Origin: Sulfurospirillum sp. SCADC | GTDB lineage: Bacteria > Campylobacterota > Campylobacteria > Campylobacterales > Sulfurospirillaceae | Assembly: GCF_000743525.1 (NCBI RefSeq) | Contig: NZ_JQGK01000015.1 | Coordinates: forward strand, 30,422-94,421 | Reading direction: 5' to 3' | DNA length: 64,000 bases | Shown here: positions 52,538-60,435 of the stretch, piece after piece | How positions within the stretch are numbered: position 1 is the stretch's first letter | Layout of the letters: every line of letters begins with the position of its first letter | Notes under the pieces: model-generated | Told to the model about the DNA's origin: nothing | The model's input: the letters and a program-made list of their open reading frames with translations, nothing else | Database searches by the model: none | Position numbers and translations under genes: made by a program

Positions 52538-53341
52538 ATGCTACCCAAAAGCCTGATACTTTTAGCGCCCCTTATGCTGTGCGCTGCCAATTGGCAAGAC
52601 GCTGTTAATAGTGCTGTGAGTGCAACCTCCACACCCAAAACAACGACCTCAAGTAGTTCAACAACCTCTCAAAGCAGTGCCACATCAGGCGTCAAAGAAG
52701 CCCTGAGTCTTGGAGCACAACACGCTGTGTCATTGTTGGGAAAAGAGGGAGGATTTTTAAACAACAGTGCCGTTAAAATTCCACTGCCTTCTTCGATGAA
52801 ACCCATAGCCACTGCGGCTGAAAAACTCGGTGGCAAAAGCTATGTGGATGATTTTGTCAAAACAATGAACACCGCAGCAACCAAGGCTGTTCCAAAAACG
52901 GCTTCGATTCTGAGCGATACGATTTCAGGTATGAGTGTCGAAGATGCGAACGCGATTGTCAAAGGAAGTAACACCGCGGCGACGGATTATTTTAAAACAA
53001 AATCAGGCTCCAAACTGCTTAGTGCTATTATGCCAATCATCAAAGAGAGTATCAGTGAAAACCAAGTGATGAGCTCGTATCAAAGCCTCAAAGGGTTTGC
53101 AGGTGGCAGTAATGCGACATCAGGCGTTTCAAACAATGCGCTGGTAGGACAAGCCTCATCGATTGCAAAAGGTTTGGGAATGGGAGATTCTGTTCCAAGT
53201 GGTGATGAGAGTATCGAAGATTATATCGGGAGAAAAACGCTCGATGGACTTTTTTATATGATTGCAGAGAAAGAAAAAGCACTGCGAAACAATCCACTCT
53301 CTAGTGGAAGTTCTATCATTCAGCAGGTTTTTGGGAAATAG
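52538..53341 (+). CDS. DUF4197 family exported protein
   Basis: Protein of 267 residues with a signal peptide (LILLAPLMLCAANW), a Ser/Thr-rich low-complexity linker (about residues 25-50) and a DUF4197 domain that includes IPLPSSMKPIATAAEKLGG and a C-terminal DGLFYMIAEKEKALRNNP, characteristic of the family. The function is unknown. It ends flush against the convergent MscS gene with no gap and no terminator. Confidence 0.87.
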   Translation: MLPKSLILLAPLMLCAANWQDAVNSAVSATSTPKTTTSSSSTTSQSSATSGVKEALSLGAQHAVSLLGKEGGFLNNSAVKIPLPSSMKPIATAAEKLGGKSYVDDFVKTMNTAATKAVPKTASILSDTISGMSVEDANAIVKGSNTAATDYFKTKSGSKLLSAIMPIIKESISENQVMSSYQSLKGFAGGSNATSGVSNNALVGQASSIAKGLGMGDSVPSGDESIEDYIGRKTLDGLFYMIAEKEKALRNNPLSSGSSIIQQVFGK

Positions 53342-54151
53342 TTATACGAGAGGTTTTTCAACGAAAGGAGGATGAGGAATACTGATCCTCTTTTCATCAA
53401 ATGCGAGTTTGACTTTTTCCGTAATCGCAAAGCTAACAGCAACACTGTCTTCGTTTTTCACCCAAAAACGTACAATCAATTTTACGCTCGTTTGTGCTAA
53501 ATCGCTGACGGCTACAAAAGGAGCAGGATCTCTTAAAACTTTCTCTTCAGCATCAACAATGGTTTGAAGTGTCTCTTTGGCAAGACGAAGATCGTCTTCA
53601 TAGCCAATGTTAAACACAAGATCAATGCGAGAAGTTGGTTTGGCGGAGAAGTTGATGATGTTTTTACCAATCACCGCAGAATTGGGAATAATAATCTGCC
53701 TATTGTCCGCTGTTTTAAGCACAACACTAAAGAGATTGAGCTCTTCAACCGTACCATTTTCTCCGGCAACTTGTACCGAATGACCGATTTTAAACGGTCG
53801 GAAAAAGACGAGTAAAATACCCGCTCCTACATTGGAAAGTGTGCCTTGAAGCGCAAGTCCAATGGCCAGACCCGCTGTGCCAAGAACGGCTAAGAAAGAG
53901 GTGGTGTTTATCCCTAGATTGCTTAGAGCTGCTAGGATAATCACCACCAAAAGACCAAAATAGATGACATTGGAAAAAAAGCTGGTAATGGTCTCGTCAA
54001 CTTTCGATGTACGCATCCCTTTCACAACAATCGCTGTTAAAAGGGCTGCAACTCTTTTACCGATAAAGAAAATCAGTAAAGAAGCAAGTACTTTCATCCC
54101 GTAAAGGGTTATAAAATTGACAACCACACTCCAGCTAAAATCCATTGGCAC
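53342..54151 (-). CDS. mscS: Small-conductance mechanosensitive channel
   Basis: MscS-type channel of 269 residues: three N-terminal helices, a pore helix with GTAGLAIGLALQGTLSNVGAGI, and the beta domain (FFRPFKIGHSVQVAGENGTVEEL). It releases solutes on osmotic downshock. GTG 54151 has AGGA upstream; ATG 54145 is an alternative. It is 18 bases after the ompA-like gene and probably co-transcribed. Confidence 0.92.
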   Translation of the reverse strand: MPMDFSWSVVVNFITLYGMKVLASLLIFFIGKRVAALLTAIVVKGMRTSKVDETITSFFSNVIYFGLLVVIILAALSNLGINTTSFLAVLGTAGLAIGLALQGTLSNVGAGILLVFFRPFKIGHSVQVAGENGTVEELNLFSVVLKTADNRQIIIPNSAVIGKNIINFSAKPTSRIDLVFNIGYEDDLRLAKETLQTIVDAEEKVLRDPAPFVAVSDLAQTSVKLIVRFWVKNEDSVAVSFAITEKVKLAFDEKRISIPHPPFVEKPLV

Positions 54152-54169
54152 GCTTACGATCCTCTAAAA

Positions 54170-55183
54170 TTATTTTTTGAAAATTGCGTCAACTCTTCTG
54201 TTTTCAGCACGACCTGCTTCAGTGTCATTGGTCGCAACTGGTTTGCTCTCACCATACGCTTCAGTCGTTACTTTAGCACCAGCAACACCAAGGTTTCCAA
54301 GGGCTTTTGCGACTGCTTTTGCACGTTGGTCTGAGAGTTTCATGTTGTACGCATCACTTCCTTTAGAGTCTGTGTGACCTTCAAGAACAACACTGTATCC
54401 TGGATTTTGTTTCATAAAGTCTGCCACTTTTTGAATTTCAGGCATAAATTCTGGTTTGATCGTTGATTTATCAAAATCAAATGTTACATGTAAACGAATG
54501 ATTTTAGTACAACCGTCTGCATCAACAACGGTACCCTTTGGAGTGTTAGGGCATTTGTCTTTATCATCATAAACACCATCATTATCGCTGTCTTTTGGAG
54601 CAACTGGTGCTGCAACCGGTGCTGGTTTTGGCTCAAGTTTTGCGGCTGCAACCGGTGCTGATTTTGCATCGAAAGGAATGGTAAAGCCAAGGCTGTAGAA
54701 CATGTTATTGTCCCCACCGTGGAATTTAATGGCATGGCGAACTTCTGCTTTAAGGGCAAAACTATCGGTTACCCAGTATTTTACACCACCGCCGTATTGT
54801 GCAAACATACTGTCTCTGTTTTGAAGTTGCTCATTGCTAAGATCTTCGTAACCAATACCCACTAATGCGTACAATGCAGTCTCTGGAGTCATTTTGTACT
54901 CTTTAACCAAGTTACCATAGTAACGGTTAAAGTCAGTACTGTCGTTTCTGCCCGCTTTATAATCAATGTTGTCAGATCTGTCATAACCAAGCTCGAATTG
55001 ATCGAAGATAGTGTTATCAAGATTGATACCAAATCTTAAACCATAGGTTAATTGTTCTTTAAGATCAAGATTACCTTCTGGATAAACACCACCAATAGTT
55101 GGTGTTACCTCGTAGTTGTATGCAGTTGGTGCTGCAAATGCCAAAGATGTTAATGCCGCCAATGAAAACAATGTTTTTTTCAT
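54170..55183 (-). CDS. OmpA-family outer membrane protein
   Basis: Protein of 337 residues. A signal peptide (LAALTSLAFAAPT) is followed by an eight-strand beta-barrel (about 20-170), an Ala/Pro linker with a repeated P-A-P-V-A-A unit, a type-3 thrombospondin-like calcium repeat (DSDNDGVYDDKDKCPNTPKG), and a C-terminal OmpA peptidoglycan-binding domain (VVLEGHTDSKGSDAYNMKLS, RAENRRVDA). It anchors the outer membrane to the wall. A palindrome copy (54483-54494) is read as Leu-His-Val-Thr. AAAGGA precedes the ATG. Confidence 0.93.
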   Translation of the reverse strand: MKKTLFSLAALTSLAFAAPTAYNYEVTPTIGGVYPEGNLDLKEQLTYGLRFGINLDNTIFDQFELGYDRSDNIDYKAGRNDSTDFNRYYGNLVKEYKMTPETALYALVGIGYEDLSNEQLQNRDSMFAQYGGGVKYWVTDSFALKAEVRHAIKFHGGDNNMFYSLGFTIPFDAKSAPVAAAKLEPKPAPVAAPVAPKDSDNDGVYDDKDKCPNTPKGTVVDADGCTKIIRLHVTFDFDKSTIKPEFMPEIQKVADFMKQNPGYSVVLEGHTDSKGSDAYNMKLSDQRAKAVAKALGNLGVAGAKVTTEAYGESKPVATNDTEAGRAENRRVDAIFKK

Positions 55184-55268
55184 TTCATATCCTTTAAACT
55201 AATATTTCTAACATTCTGTGTGTGAAGGAACAAAGTATAGCACAAATTTAGGCAAAGAAAAATTAAGG

Positions 55269-56762
55269 TTACGGTTTAATCCAATCAATAAGGTTGTGCG
55301 AAACCCCAATGATCGAGCTTGAGACGGGTGTTATTGCTTTATTGACCGCTGTGATTTCATTGGGGATGACTAAAAAAAGGTAGGGATTATCCGCAACAAT
55401 TTTGGCAAAAATTTCTTGATAGAGTGCATCAAATTTCTCTTGATCCACTGTTTTTTCTGCCTCTTTAATCAATTGATCTACCTCAGCATTTTCATACCCA
55501 ATAAAATTAAACCCGCCTTTACGGATGGATTCACTGTGCCAAATGGTGTAAGCATCGGGTTTAAGCCCCATCGACCATGCCATTAGCACAGCATCAAATT
55601 TGTGAGGAAAAATAACGGTATTTAAAAACGCTTGCCACTCTACGGCGCGAAGTTTCATCACAATGCCTGCTTTTTGCAACTGGTACTGCAACACTTGGGC
55701 ACCTGTTGTGCGATTCGCACTCGTGGTGAGCTCAAACTCAAACGGATGGTTTTCATCATAACCTGCCTCTTTTAAAAGTGCTTTGGCTCTTGGAAGGTCA
55801 GGTTTTGGCGCTTTGACATTCGCATTAAAGGCACCTGTGCCTGGTAAAAAAGGTCCCGTGCAAACTTTGCCATGACCAAAATACAAAATATCAACCAACT
55901 CTTGACGATCAATCGCTAACGAAAGCGCTTCTCGAACCCTCGGGTCTTTAAACTTGTCAGACTTAAGGTTAAACCCCACATACGAAAAACTGTGAGAAAT
56001 CTCTTCATACAAGGTATAGTGTTTGCGAAAATCTTCATCAATTTGTCGCTCTAACTGCAAAGGGCTCAGCGTTCCAAGATCGAGTTGATGAGACTTGAGC
56101 ATCAAAAACTCCGAAGAAGGATCAGGAAGATAGTGAAAAATCATCGTATTGATGTTAGGTTTATGAATAAAATAGTTTGGATTAGCCGTTAAAACGATGT
56201 CTTTGGAGATGTTAAACTGGCTGAGTGTGTAAGGACCCGTTCCGCGCGGATTTTGGTTGAATTTGCTTGTCATCAAATCGGCTTCATTCTTAAGCAGATG
56301 TTCTGGCAATATCTCCATCATCCACACATCAAGCGCTTTAAAGTACGGGTATTTGTACTTCACTTCCACGGTCAAATCATCCAGCATCTTTACATGTAAA
56401 ATGTGCATAAAGCTTGAAGCGTATGGCGTGAAAATCTTAGGAGAGATAATCGTCTCGTAAGTAAAAAGCACATCTTTCGCACTCAAAGGGGTGCCATCAC
56501 TCCATTTCACGTCTTTTCTTAGCTTAAAAATCAGTGTTGTATCATCTAAAAAAGTGTAGCTTTCCGCAAGTTCGGGAGTAATGTTGGCATCTTTATCGTA
56601 TGTCACCAATGCGTTAAAAATCCATTTTGCAACCGTTGAGCTTGATGAATCGGTTGAAAGAATAGGATTGAGTCTGCTCGGATTGGCGGAGATAGACAGA
56701 TGCAAGGTACTGGCTAAGACATTACATGCAAAGAAAAAAAGGAGGATTAAAAGTGTTTTCAT
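55269..56762 (-). CDS. Peptide/nickel-type ABC substrate-binding protein
   Basis: Extracytoplasmic binding protein of 497 residues (SBP family 5, DppA/OppA/NikA-like). It has a signal peptide (LLILLFFFACNVLAS), the family start LSISANPSRLNPILSTDSSSS and KLRKDVKWSDGTPLSAKDVLFTYE. No permease or ATPase genes are adjacent. ATG 56762 is preferred; it has no ribosome binding site but lies exactly seven bases past a perfect -10 box, so the mRNA may be leaderless. A palindrome copy (56389-56400) is read as Leu-His-Val-Lys. Confidence 0.88.
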   Translation of the reverse strand: MKTLLILLFFFACNVLASTLHLSISANPSRLNPILSTDSSSSTVAKWIFNALVTYDKDANITPELAESYTFLDDTTLIFKLRKDVKWSDGTPLSAKDVLFTYETIISPKIFTPYASSFMHILHVKMLDDLTVEVKYKYPYFKALDVWMMEILPEHLLKNEADLMTSKFNQNPRGTGPYTLSQFNISKDIVLTANPNYFIHKPNINTMIFHYLPDPSSEFLMLKSHQLDLGTLSPLQLERQIDEDFRKHYTLYEEISHSFSYVGFNLKSDKFKDPRVREALSLAIDRQELVDILYFGHGKVCTGPFLPGTGAFNANVKAPKPDLPRAKALLKEAGYDENHPFEFELTTSANRTTGAQVLQYQLQKAGIVMKLRAVEWQAFLNTVIFPHKFDAVLMAWSMGLKPDAYTIWHSESIRKGGFNFIGYENAEVDQLIKEAEKTVDQEKFDALYQEIFAKIVADNPYLFLVIPNEITAVNKAITPVSSSIIGVSHNLIDWIKP

Positions 56763-56768
56763 GAAGAA

Positions 56769-56796
56769 ATTATACCACACAGAATCATTCTGCCAA
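56769..56796 (-). promoter_or_regulatory. Promoter fused to the binding-protein start codon
   Basis: On the minus strand TTGGCA, 16 bases, then a perfect TATAAT, then six bases and the ATG. Transcription would begin at the A of ATG 56762. Confidence 0.6.
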
Positions 56797-56802
56797 CATC
56801 AT

Positions 56803-56905
56803 TCGTAAGCTTTAGTGTGCGTAGTTAAAATAGGCTTCTTCTAAACTTGAATAAGTCTTCTGCCTCGTAAGAGGCTAGCTTTAGTGCCTTAGCGGCTAGC
56901 GTAGT
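56803..56905 (-). repeat. Dispersed hairpin repeat, copy C (with a degenerate half copy)
   Basis: The complement of about 56845-56905 reads ACTACGCTAGCCGCTAAGGC then ACTAAAGCTAGCCTCTTACG and AGGCAGAAG, closely matching copy D at 61894. GCCTC/GAGGC forms a small hairpin at 56862-56875. A shorter related stretch lies at 56803-56830. Confidence 0.68.
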
Positions 56906-56908
56906 AAA

Positions 56909-56995
56909 AAATGAAAAAAGCTTCCAGACCGGGCAATCTGGAAGCTGTCTTAAAAATGGTTAAGTGATACACAAAAAGGAGGTAACTGTCTTGGT
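56909..56995 (-). ncRNA. Candidate small RNA with anti-Shine-Dalgarno segment
   Basis: On the minus strand, TATACT (57002-57007 on the plus strand) is followed about 7 bases later by roughly 85 bases without an ORF. These end in a 10-bp hairpin (AGCTTCCAGA/TCTGGAAGCT, 56919-56946) and TTTTTTC, a proper Rho-independent terminator with no other gene to serve. The predicted RNA contains ACCUCCUUU, the same string as the 16S rRNA 3' tail, which could pair with Shine-Dalgarno sequences. It may instead be the remnant of a lost plus-strand gene with a strong AAGGAGG. Confidence 0.4.
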
Positions 56996-57127
56996 AGTGA
57001 AAGTATAGAGGAGTTGTTTAAACGCTCTATTAATCTTTCATAAACAAAAAGTTAATAGGAGTTTTTTTCTCTCTTTTAGTTTATTTTAGCGTGAGACGCA
57101 GTACAATTTGCCTAAAAAAGGAGACGT

Positions 57128-57688
57128 ATGCAGCTAAGCATTGCAACACTGAATGACATCGATGATGTGTTAGAACTTCATAGCAAGTACCAAATAGACA
57201 CGATCACCCCTGAAGATAAAGAAGATGGCTTTGTAACCACATCCTTTACCAAAGAGCAGCTTACCCAACTCATCAACGAAGAGAACGCCTTATTTATTGC
57301 GCGTAAAAATGGTACGGTGGTTGCATATGTGATGTGCGGTTCGTGGAAATTTTGCTCTATTTGGCCTATTTTCACCCAGATGATTCACGACCTTCCCAAT
57401 CTTCGCTATTTGGGGCAAACGATCACGACCGAAAACTCATACCAATACGGTCCCGTTTGCATCGACAAAAGCGTGCGAGGCAGTGGCACACTTGAAGCGA
57501 TTTTTGATTTTGCACGAGAAGCGATGAGCAAACGCTACCCTATTTTGGTGACCTTCATCAACAAAGTCAATCAACGTTCTTTCAAAGCGCATTCAAGGCT
57601 TGGACTGGAAGTCATCGCAGAGTTTTCGTTTAATAACAATCACTACTACGAATTGGTCTACGACACCTCTAAAACATTAAACCATTAG
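57128..57688 (+). CDS. GNAT-family acetyltransferase
   Basis: N-acetyltransferase-like protein of 186 residues with the GNAT fold: the acetyl-CoA loop region is VCIDKSVRGSGTLEAIFDFA and a C-terminal FKAHSRLGLEVIAEF strand follows. AAGGAG precedes the ATG. The substrate is unknown. A palindrome copy lies 25 bases after the stop codon. Confidence 0.8.
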   Translation: MQLSIATLNDIDDVLELHSKYQIDTITPEDKEDGFVTTSFTKEQLTQLINEENALFIARKNGTVVAYVMCGSWKFCSIWPIFTQMIHDLPNLRYLGQTITTENSYQYGPVCIDKSVRGSGTLEAIFDFAREAMSKRYPILVTFINKVNQRSFKAHSRLGLEVIAEFSFNNNHYYELVYDTSKTLNH

Positions 57689-57712
57689 CCTAATCGGTTC
57701 GTGGTTTACCGC

Positions 57713-57724
57713 TTTACATGTAAA
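57713..57724. repeat. TTTACATGTAAA palindrome, GNAT/tag gap
   Basis: A perfect copy between two genes in the same direction. Confidence 0.85.
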
Positions 57725-57801
57725 GATGTGACACATCGTTTCTGTTCATTAACTCTCTTGCGCTACAATCTCATAACGATACTTCTGCTTGAGGAATGAT
57801 A

Positions 57802-58377
57802 ATGGCTCCAAATCTTTCACGCTGTGGCTGGGTCAAACTGAGCGATCCTACTTACGTGGCGTACCACGATGAAGAGTGGGGAAAACCGCTGCACGATGAG
57901 CGCTCCCTTTTTGAACTTTTTTGCCTTGAAACCCAATCTGCTGGGCTGAGTTGGCTTACTATTTTGAAAAAAAGAGAAGGCTTTCGCAATGCGTTTGCCA
58001 GTTTTGTGCTTGAAAAAGTGGCGCATATGGGAGAGATGGATGTGGAGCGCATCTTAAGTGAAGGCGAAGTCATTAAAAGTCGTCCAAAAATCGAAGCGAT
58101 CATCACCAATGCCAAGCTCTTTCAAGCCATTGTCAAAGAATTTGGCTCGATTGATAGCTATTTTTGGGCATATGTGGGTGGGAAAACGATTGTCAACGAT
58201 ATTCCTGATTATAAAACGGCGGCGTGTACGTCATCTATCTCCGACACGCTGACCAAAGATCTGAAAAAACGGGGCTTTAAGTTTGTAGGTTCAACCACGA
58301 TTTACGCCTTTATGCAAGCGTGTGGCATGGTCAACGACCACGAAAACAGTTGTGGGTGCAAATACTATGACCTTTGA
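57802..58377 (+). CDS. tag: DNA-3-methyladenine glycosylase I
   Basis: Tag (191 residues) removes 3-methyladenine from alkylated DNA. It has RCGWVK at the start, YHDEEWGKPLHDERSLFELFCLETQSAGLSW with the base-binding Glu and Trp, and the zinc-binding His and Cys residues near the C-terminus (MVNDHENSCGC). ATG 57802 follows GAGGA by six bases. It overlaps the next gene by 11 bases. Confidence 0.94.
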   Translation: MAPNLSRCGWVKLSDPTYVAYHDEEWGKPLHDERSLFELFCLETQSAGLSWLTILKKREGFRNAFASFVLEKVAHMGEMDVERILSEGEVIKSRPKIEAIITNAKLFQAIVKEFGSIDSYFWAYVGGKTIVNDIPDYKTAACTSSISDTLTKDLKKRGFKFVGSTTIYAFMQACGMVNDHENSCGCKYYDL

Positions 58378-58723
58378 CATTCTCAGCGACTACTGCCTCA
58401 GCCACATGGGAGCAATTAAAGAATATCCGTTTGATGAAACGACCGCCGTGTACAAAGTCGGCAATAAAATCTTCGCCCTTATCGATGAAGAGAGTCGCCC
58501 TCCTCGCATCAACGTCAAATGCGATCCCTTCTACGCACGAGAACTGCGCGAAATGTACACGAGTGTCATCGCGGGGTACCATATGAACAAAAAACATTGG
58601 AATACGATCATCTGCGAAGGCGAAGTAGACGATGCGTCGATCTTTGAGTGGATCGATGACTCCTACGACCTTGTATTTGGCTCCCTCTCCAAAAAAGCAC
58701 AAAATCAGATTTATAGCTCATAA
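58367..58723 (+). CDS. MmcQ/YjbR family protein
   Basis: YjbR/CyaY-fold protein of 118 residues. It contains INVKCDPFYARELREMYTSVIAGYHMNKKHWNTI, the family core. It may bind DNA or act as a double-wing fold of unknown use. ATG 58367 lies inside the tag gene, so translation is coupled and a role near DNA repair is possible but unproven. Confidence 0.87.
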   Translation: MTFDILSDYCLSHMGAIKEYPFDETTAVYKVGNKIFALIDEESRPPRINVKCDPFYARELREMYTSVIAGYHMNKKHWNTIICEGEVDDASIFEWIDDSYDLVFGSLSKKAQNQIYSS

Positions 58724-58750
58724 AAATCTTTACATGTAAAGATTTTTATG
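58719..58750. repeat. Palindrome copy extended to 32 perfect bases
   Basis: The core TTTACATGTAAA (58729-58740) is flanked by perfectly mirrored arms, giving a 32-base palindrome (ends CATAAAAATC and GATTTTTATG) that overlaps the YjbR stop codon. As RNA it would form a hairpin followed by few U residues. Confidence 0.88.
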
Positions 58751-58792
58751 CAAAATGTCTTTATCATAGCATCATCAAAACAAGGAGAACTT

Positions 58793-59938
58793 ATGGTTGA
58801 TTTTACGTATCACAACCCCACAAAAATTGAATTCGGAAAAGGCAAAGAAGAACTTATTGGCGAAGCAATCGCCAACGATGCGATTACCAAAGTATTACTC
58901 TGTTACGGCAGTGAGCGCATCAAAAACGATGGTCTGTATGAAAACGTTACTGCCCGTTTGAGCGAAAAAGGCATCGCGTGGGTGGAGCTTTCAGGCATTA
59001 TCAGCAACCCCATCCTTTCCAAAGTGCACGAAGGCATCGCCATTGCCAAAGAAGAAAAAGTACAAGCCCTGCTTGCCATCGGTGGTGGTTCTGTTTTAGA
59101 TAGCGCCAAAAGTATCGCTGCAGGTGCGTTATACCATAGCGACGTTTGGGACTTTTTCATTGGCAAATCCGTCATCGAAAAAGCACTTCCTGTGTATGCC
59201 ATCATGACCCTTGCCGCCACGGGAAGCGAGATGAATGGCTTTGCCGTTGTCACGAACGATACGATACAACAAAAGTACAACATCGCCTCCATTCATGTCT
59301 ACCCAAGACTCTCGATTCTCAACCCAGAACTCACCAAAAGTGTCCCCAAAAATTACCTCGCCTACTCTGCAGTTGACATCATCGCGCATGTGATTGAGGG
59401 CTATTTAACGGCAAGTGTTCAACCCCATTTTCAATCGCGCATGGTAGAGGGCATCATCCAAACCGTCATGGAAACGACGGAGATTTTGCTTCAAAATCCT
59501 GACGATTACAATGCACGGGCTGAGTTTACCTGGGCAGCGACCCAAGCGCTCAATGGCTCAACAACCGCAGGCACCAACCCAATGCTCTTTCCAAACCATA
59601 TGATCGAGCATTCGCTCTCAGCGCTCTTTAACATCGCGCACGGTGCAGGTTTGGCGATTGTGATTCCGGCGTGGATGAAATGGTATCACACGCAAAATCC
59701 TGCGCAATTTAAACGTTTTGCGCAGAAGATTTTTGGACAAAACAGTGCGGAAGAAGGCATTGTGGCATTGAAAAGTTGGTTTGCTAAAATCGGCGCACCC
59801 GTGAGTTTAAAAGAAGCTGGCATTAACGCCGATGCCATTCCAGCTATTGCCGCCAATGTATTTCTAGCAGCTGAGAGACAAGGCGCGCAGGAAGTGTACA
59901 CCCAAGACGTTATCGAAACAATTTTGCATAACGCATAA
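58793..59938 (+). CDS. Iron-containing alcohol dehydrogenase (BdhA/YqhD type)
   Basis: Group III alcohol dehydrogenase of 381 residues, NAD(P)H-dependent and reducing aldehydes in the cytosol. It has the cofactor motif AIGGGSVLDSAKSIAAG, TLAATGSEMNGFAV, and the metal ligand His residues in IIAHVIEGY and FPNHMIEHSLSALFNIAHGAGLAI. ATG 58793 follows AAGGAG by five bases. The nearest relatives are butanol dehydrogenases and YqhD. Confidence 0.92.
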   Translation: MVDFTYHNPTKIEFGKGKEELIGEAIANDAITKVLLCYGSERIKNDGLYENVTARLSEKGIAWVELSGIISNPILSKVHEGIAIAKEEKVQALLAIGGGSVLDSAKSIAAGALYHSDVWDFFIGKSVIEKALPVYAIMTLAATGSEMNGFAVVTNDTIQQKYNIASIHVYPRLSILNPELTKSVPKNYLAYSAVDIIAHVIEGYLTASVQPHFQSRMVEGIIQTVMETTEILLQNPDDYNARAEFTWAATQALNGSTTAGTNPMLFPNHMIEHSLSALFNIAHGAGLAIVIPAWMKWYHTQNPAQFKRFAQKIFGQNSAEEGIVALKSWFAKIGAPVSLKEAGINADAIPAIAANVFLAAERQGAQEVYTQDVIETILHNA

Positions 59939-59952
59939 CAATAAAAAGCAAT

Positions 59953-59975
59953 AAAAAGGGGTCACTCCCCTTTTT
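59953..59975. terminator. Bidirectional terminator between convergent genes
   Basis: AAAAAGGGG / CCCCTTTTT with a 5-base loop. It overlaps the stop codon of the convergent DUF523 gene and gives a T-run in both directions. Confidence 0.88.
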
Positions 59976-60435
59976 GCCTCCAAAATGCTTCCGCTAAGCC
60001 CAACTCTTCCTCACTAAAAACGACAATACCACTCTCTCTTAGAAGCTTACATGTAATCCCCGAATCATTCACGCGCGTGCTTGTAAAGGTGCCATCGTAG
60101 ATGATGTCTTTACCACACGATGGGCTTCTGGCTTTTAAAATCGCCATGCAAACACCCGCTTCTTGAGCCATTCTCAAGCTCTCTTTAGCACCTTTGGCAA
60201 AGGCAACGCTGACATCTTCACCGCTCTTACACATGACCGTGGTCGTTCCTTCGATAACTTCGCAAGGAGGGCGAGGTACAGCCAGTCCACCGAGCACTTC
60301 AGGGCATAGTGGAACCAAAACACCCTGCTCCTTCCACGTTTCCAGAATCTTTACATGTAAAGCATTATTGCCGCCATCGTATTTGACATTTTCACCGATC
60401 AAACAAGCGCTGATGAGGATTTTTCGCTTACTCAT
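59962..60435 (-). CDS. DUF523 family protein
   Basis: Protein of 157 residues of the DUF523 family. Conserved segments are ISACLIGENVKYDGG, VPLCPEVLGGLAVPRPPCEV and ARSPSCGKDIIYDGTF; the Cys residues in CPE and SPSCG suggest a metal or sulfur site. The function is unknown. It overlaps the ClC gene by 4 bases. Two palindrome copies lie in frame (60056-60067 as Ile-Thr-Cys-Lys, 60350-60361 as Leu-His-Val-Lys). Confidence 0.85.
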   Translation of the reverse strand: MSKRKILISACLIGENVKYDGGNNALHVKILETWKEQGVLVPLCPEVLGGLAVPRPPCEVIEGTTTVMCKSGEDVSVAFAKGAKESLRMAQEAGVCMAILKARSPSCGKDIIYDGTFTSTRVNDSGITCKLLRESGIVVFSEEELGLAEAFWRQKGE

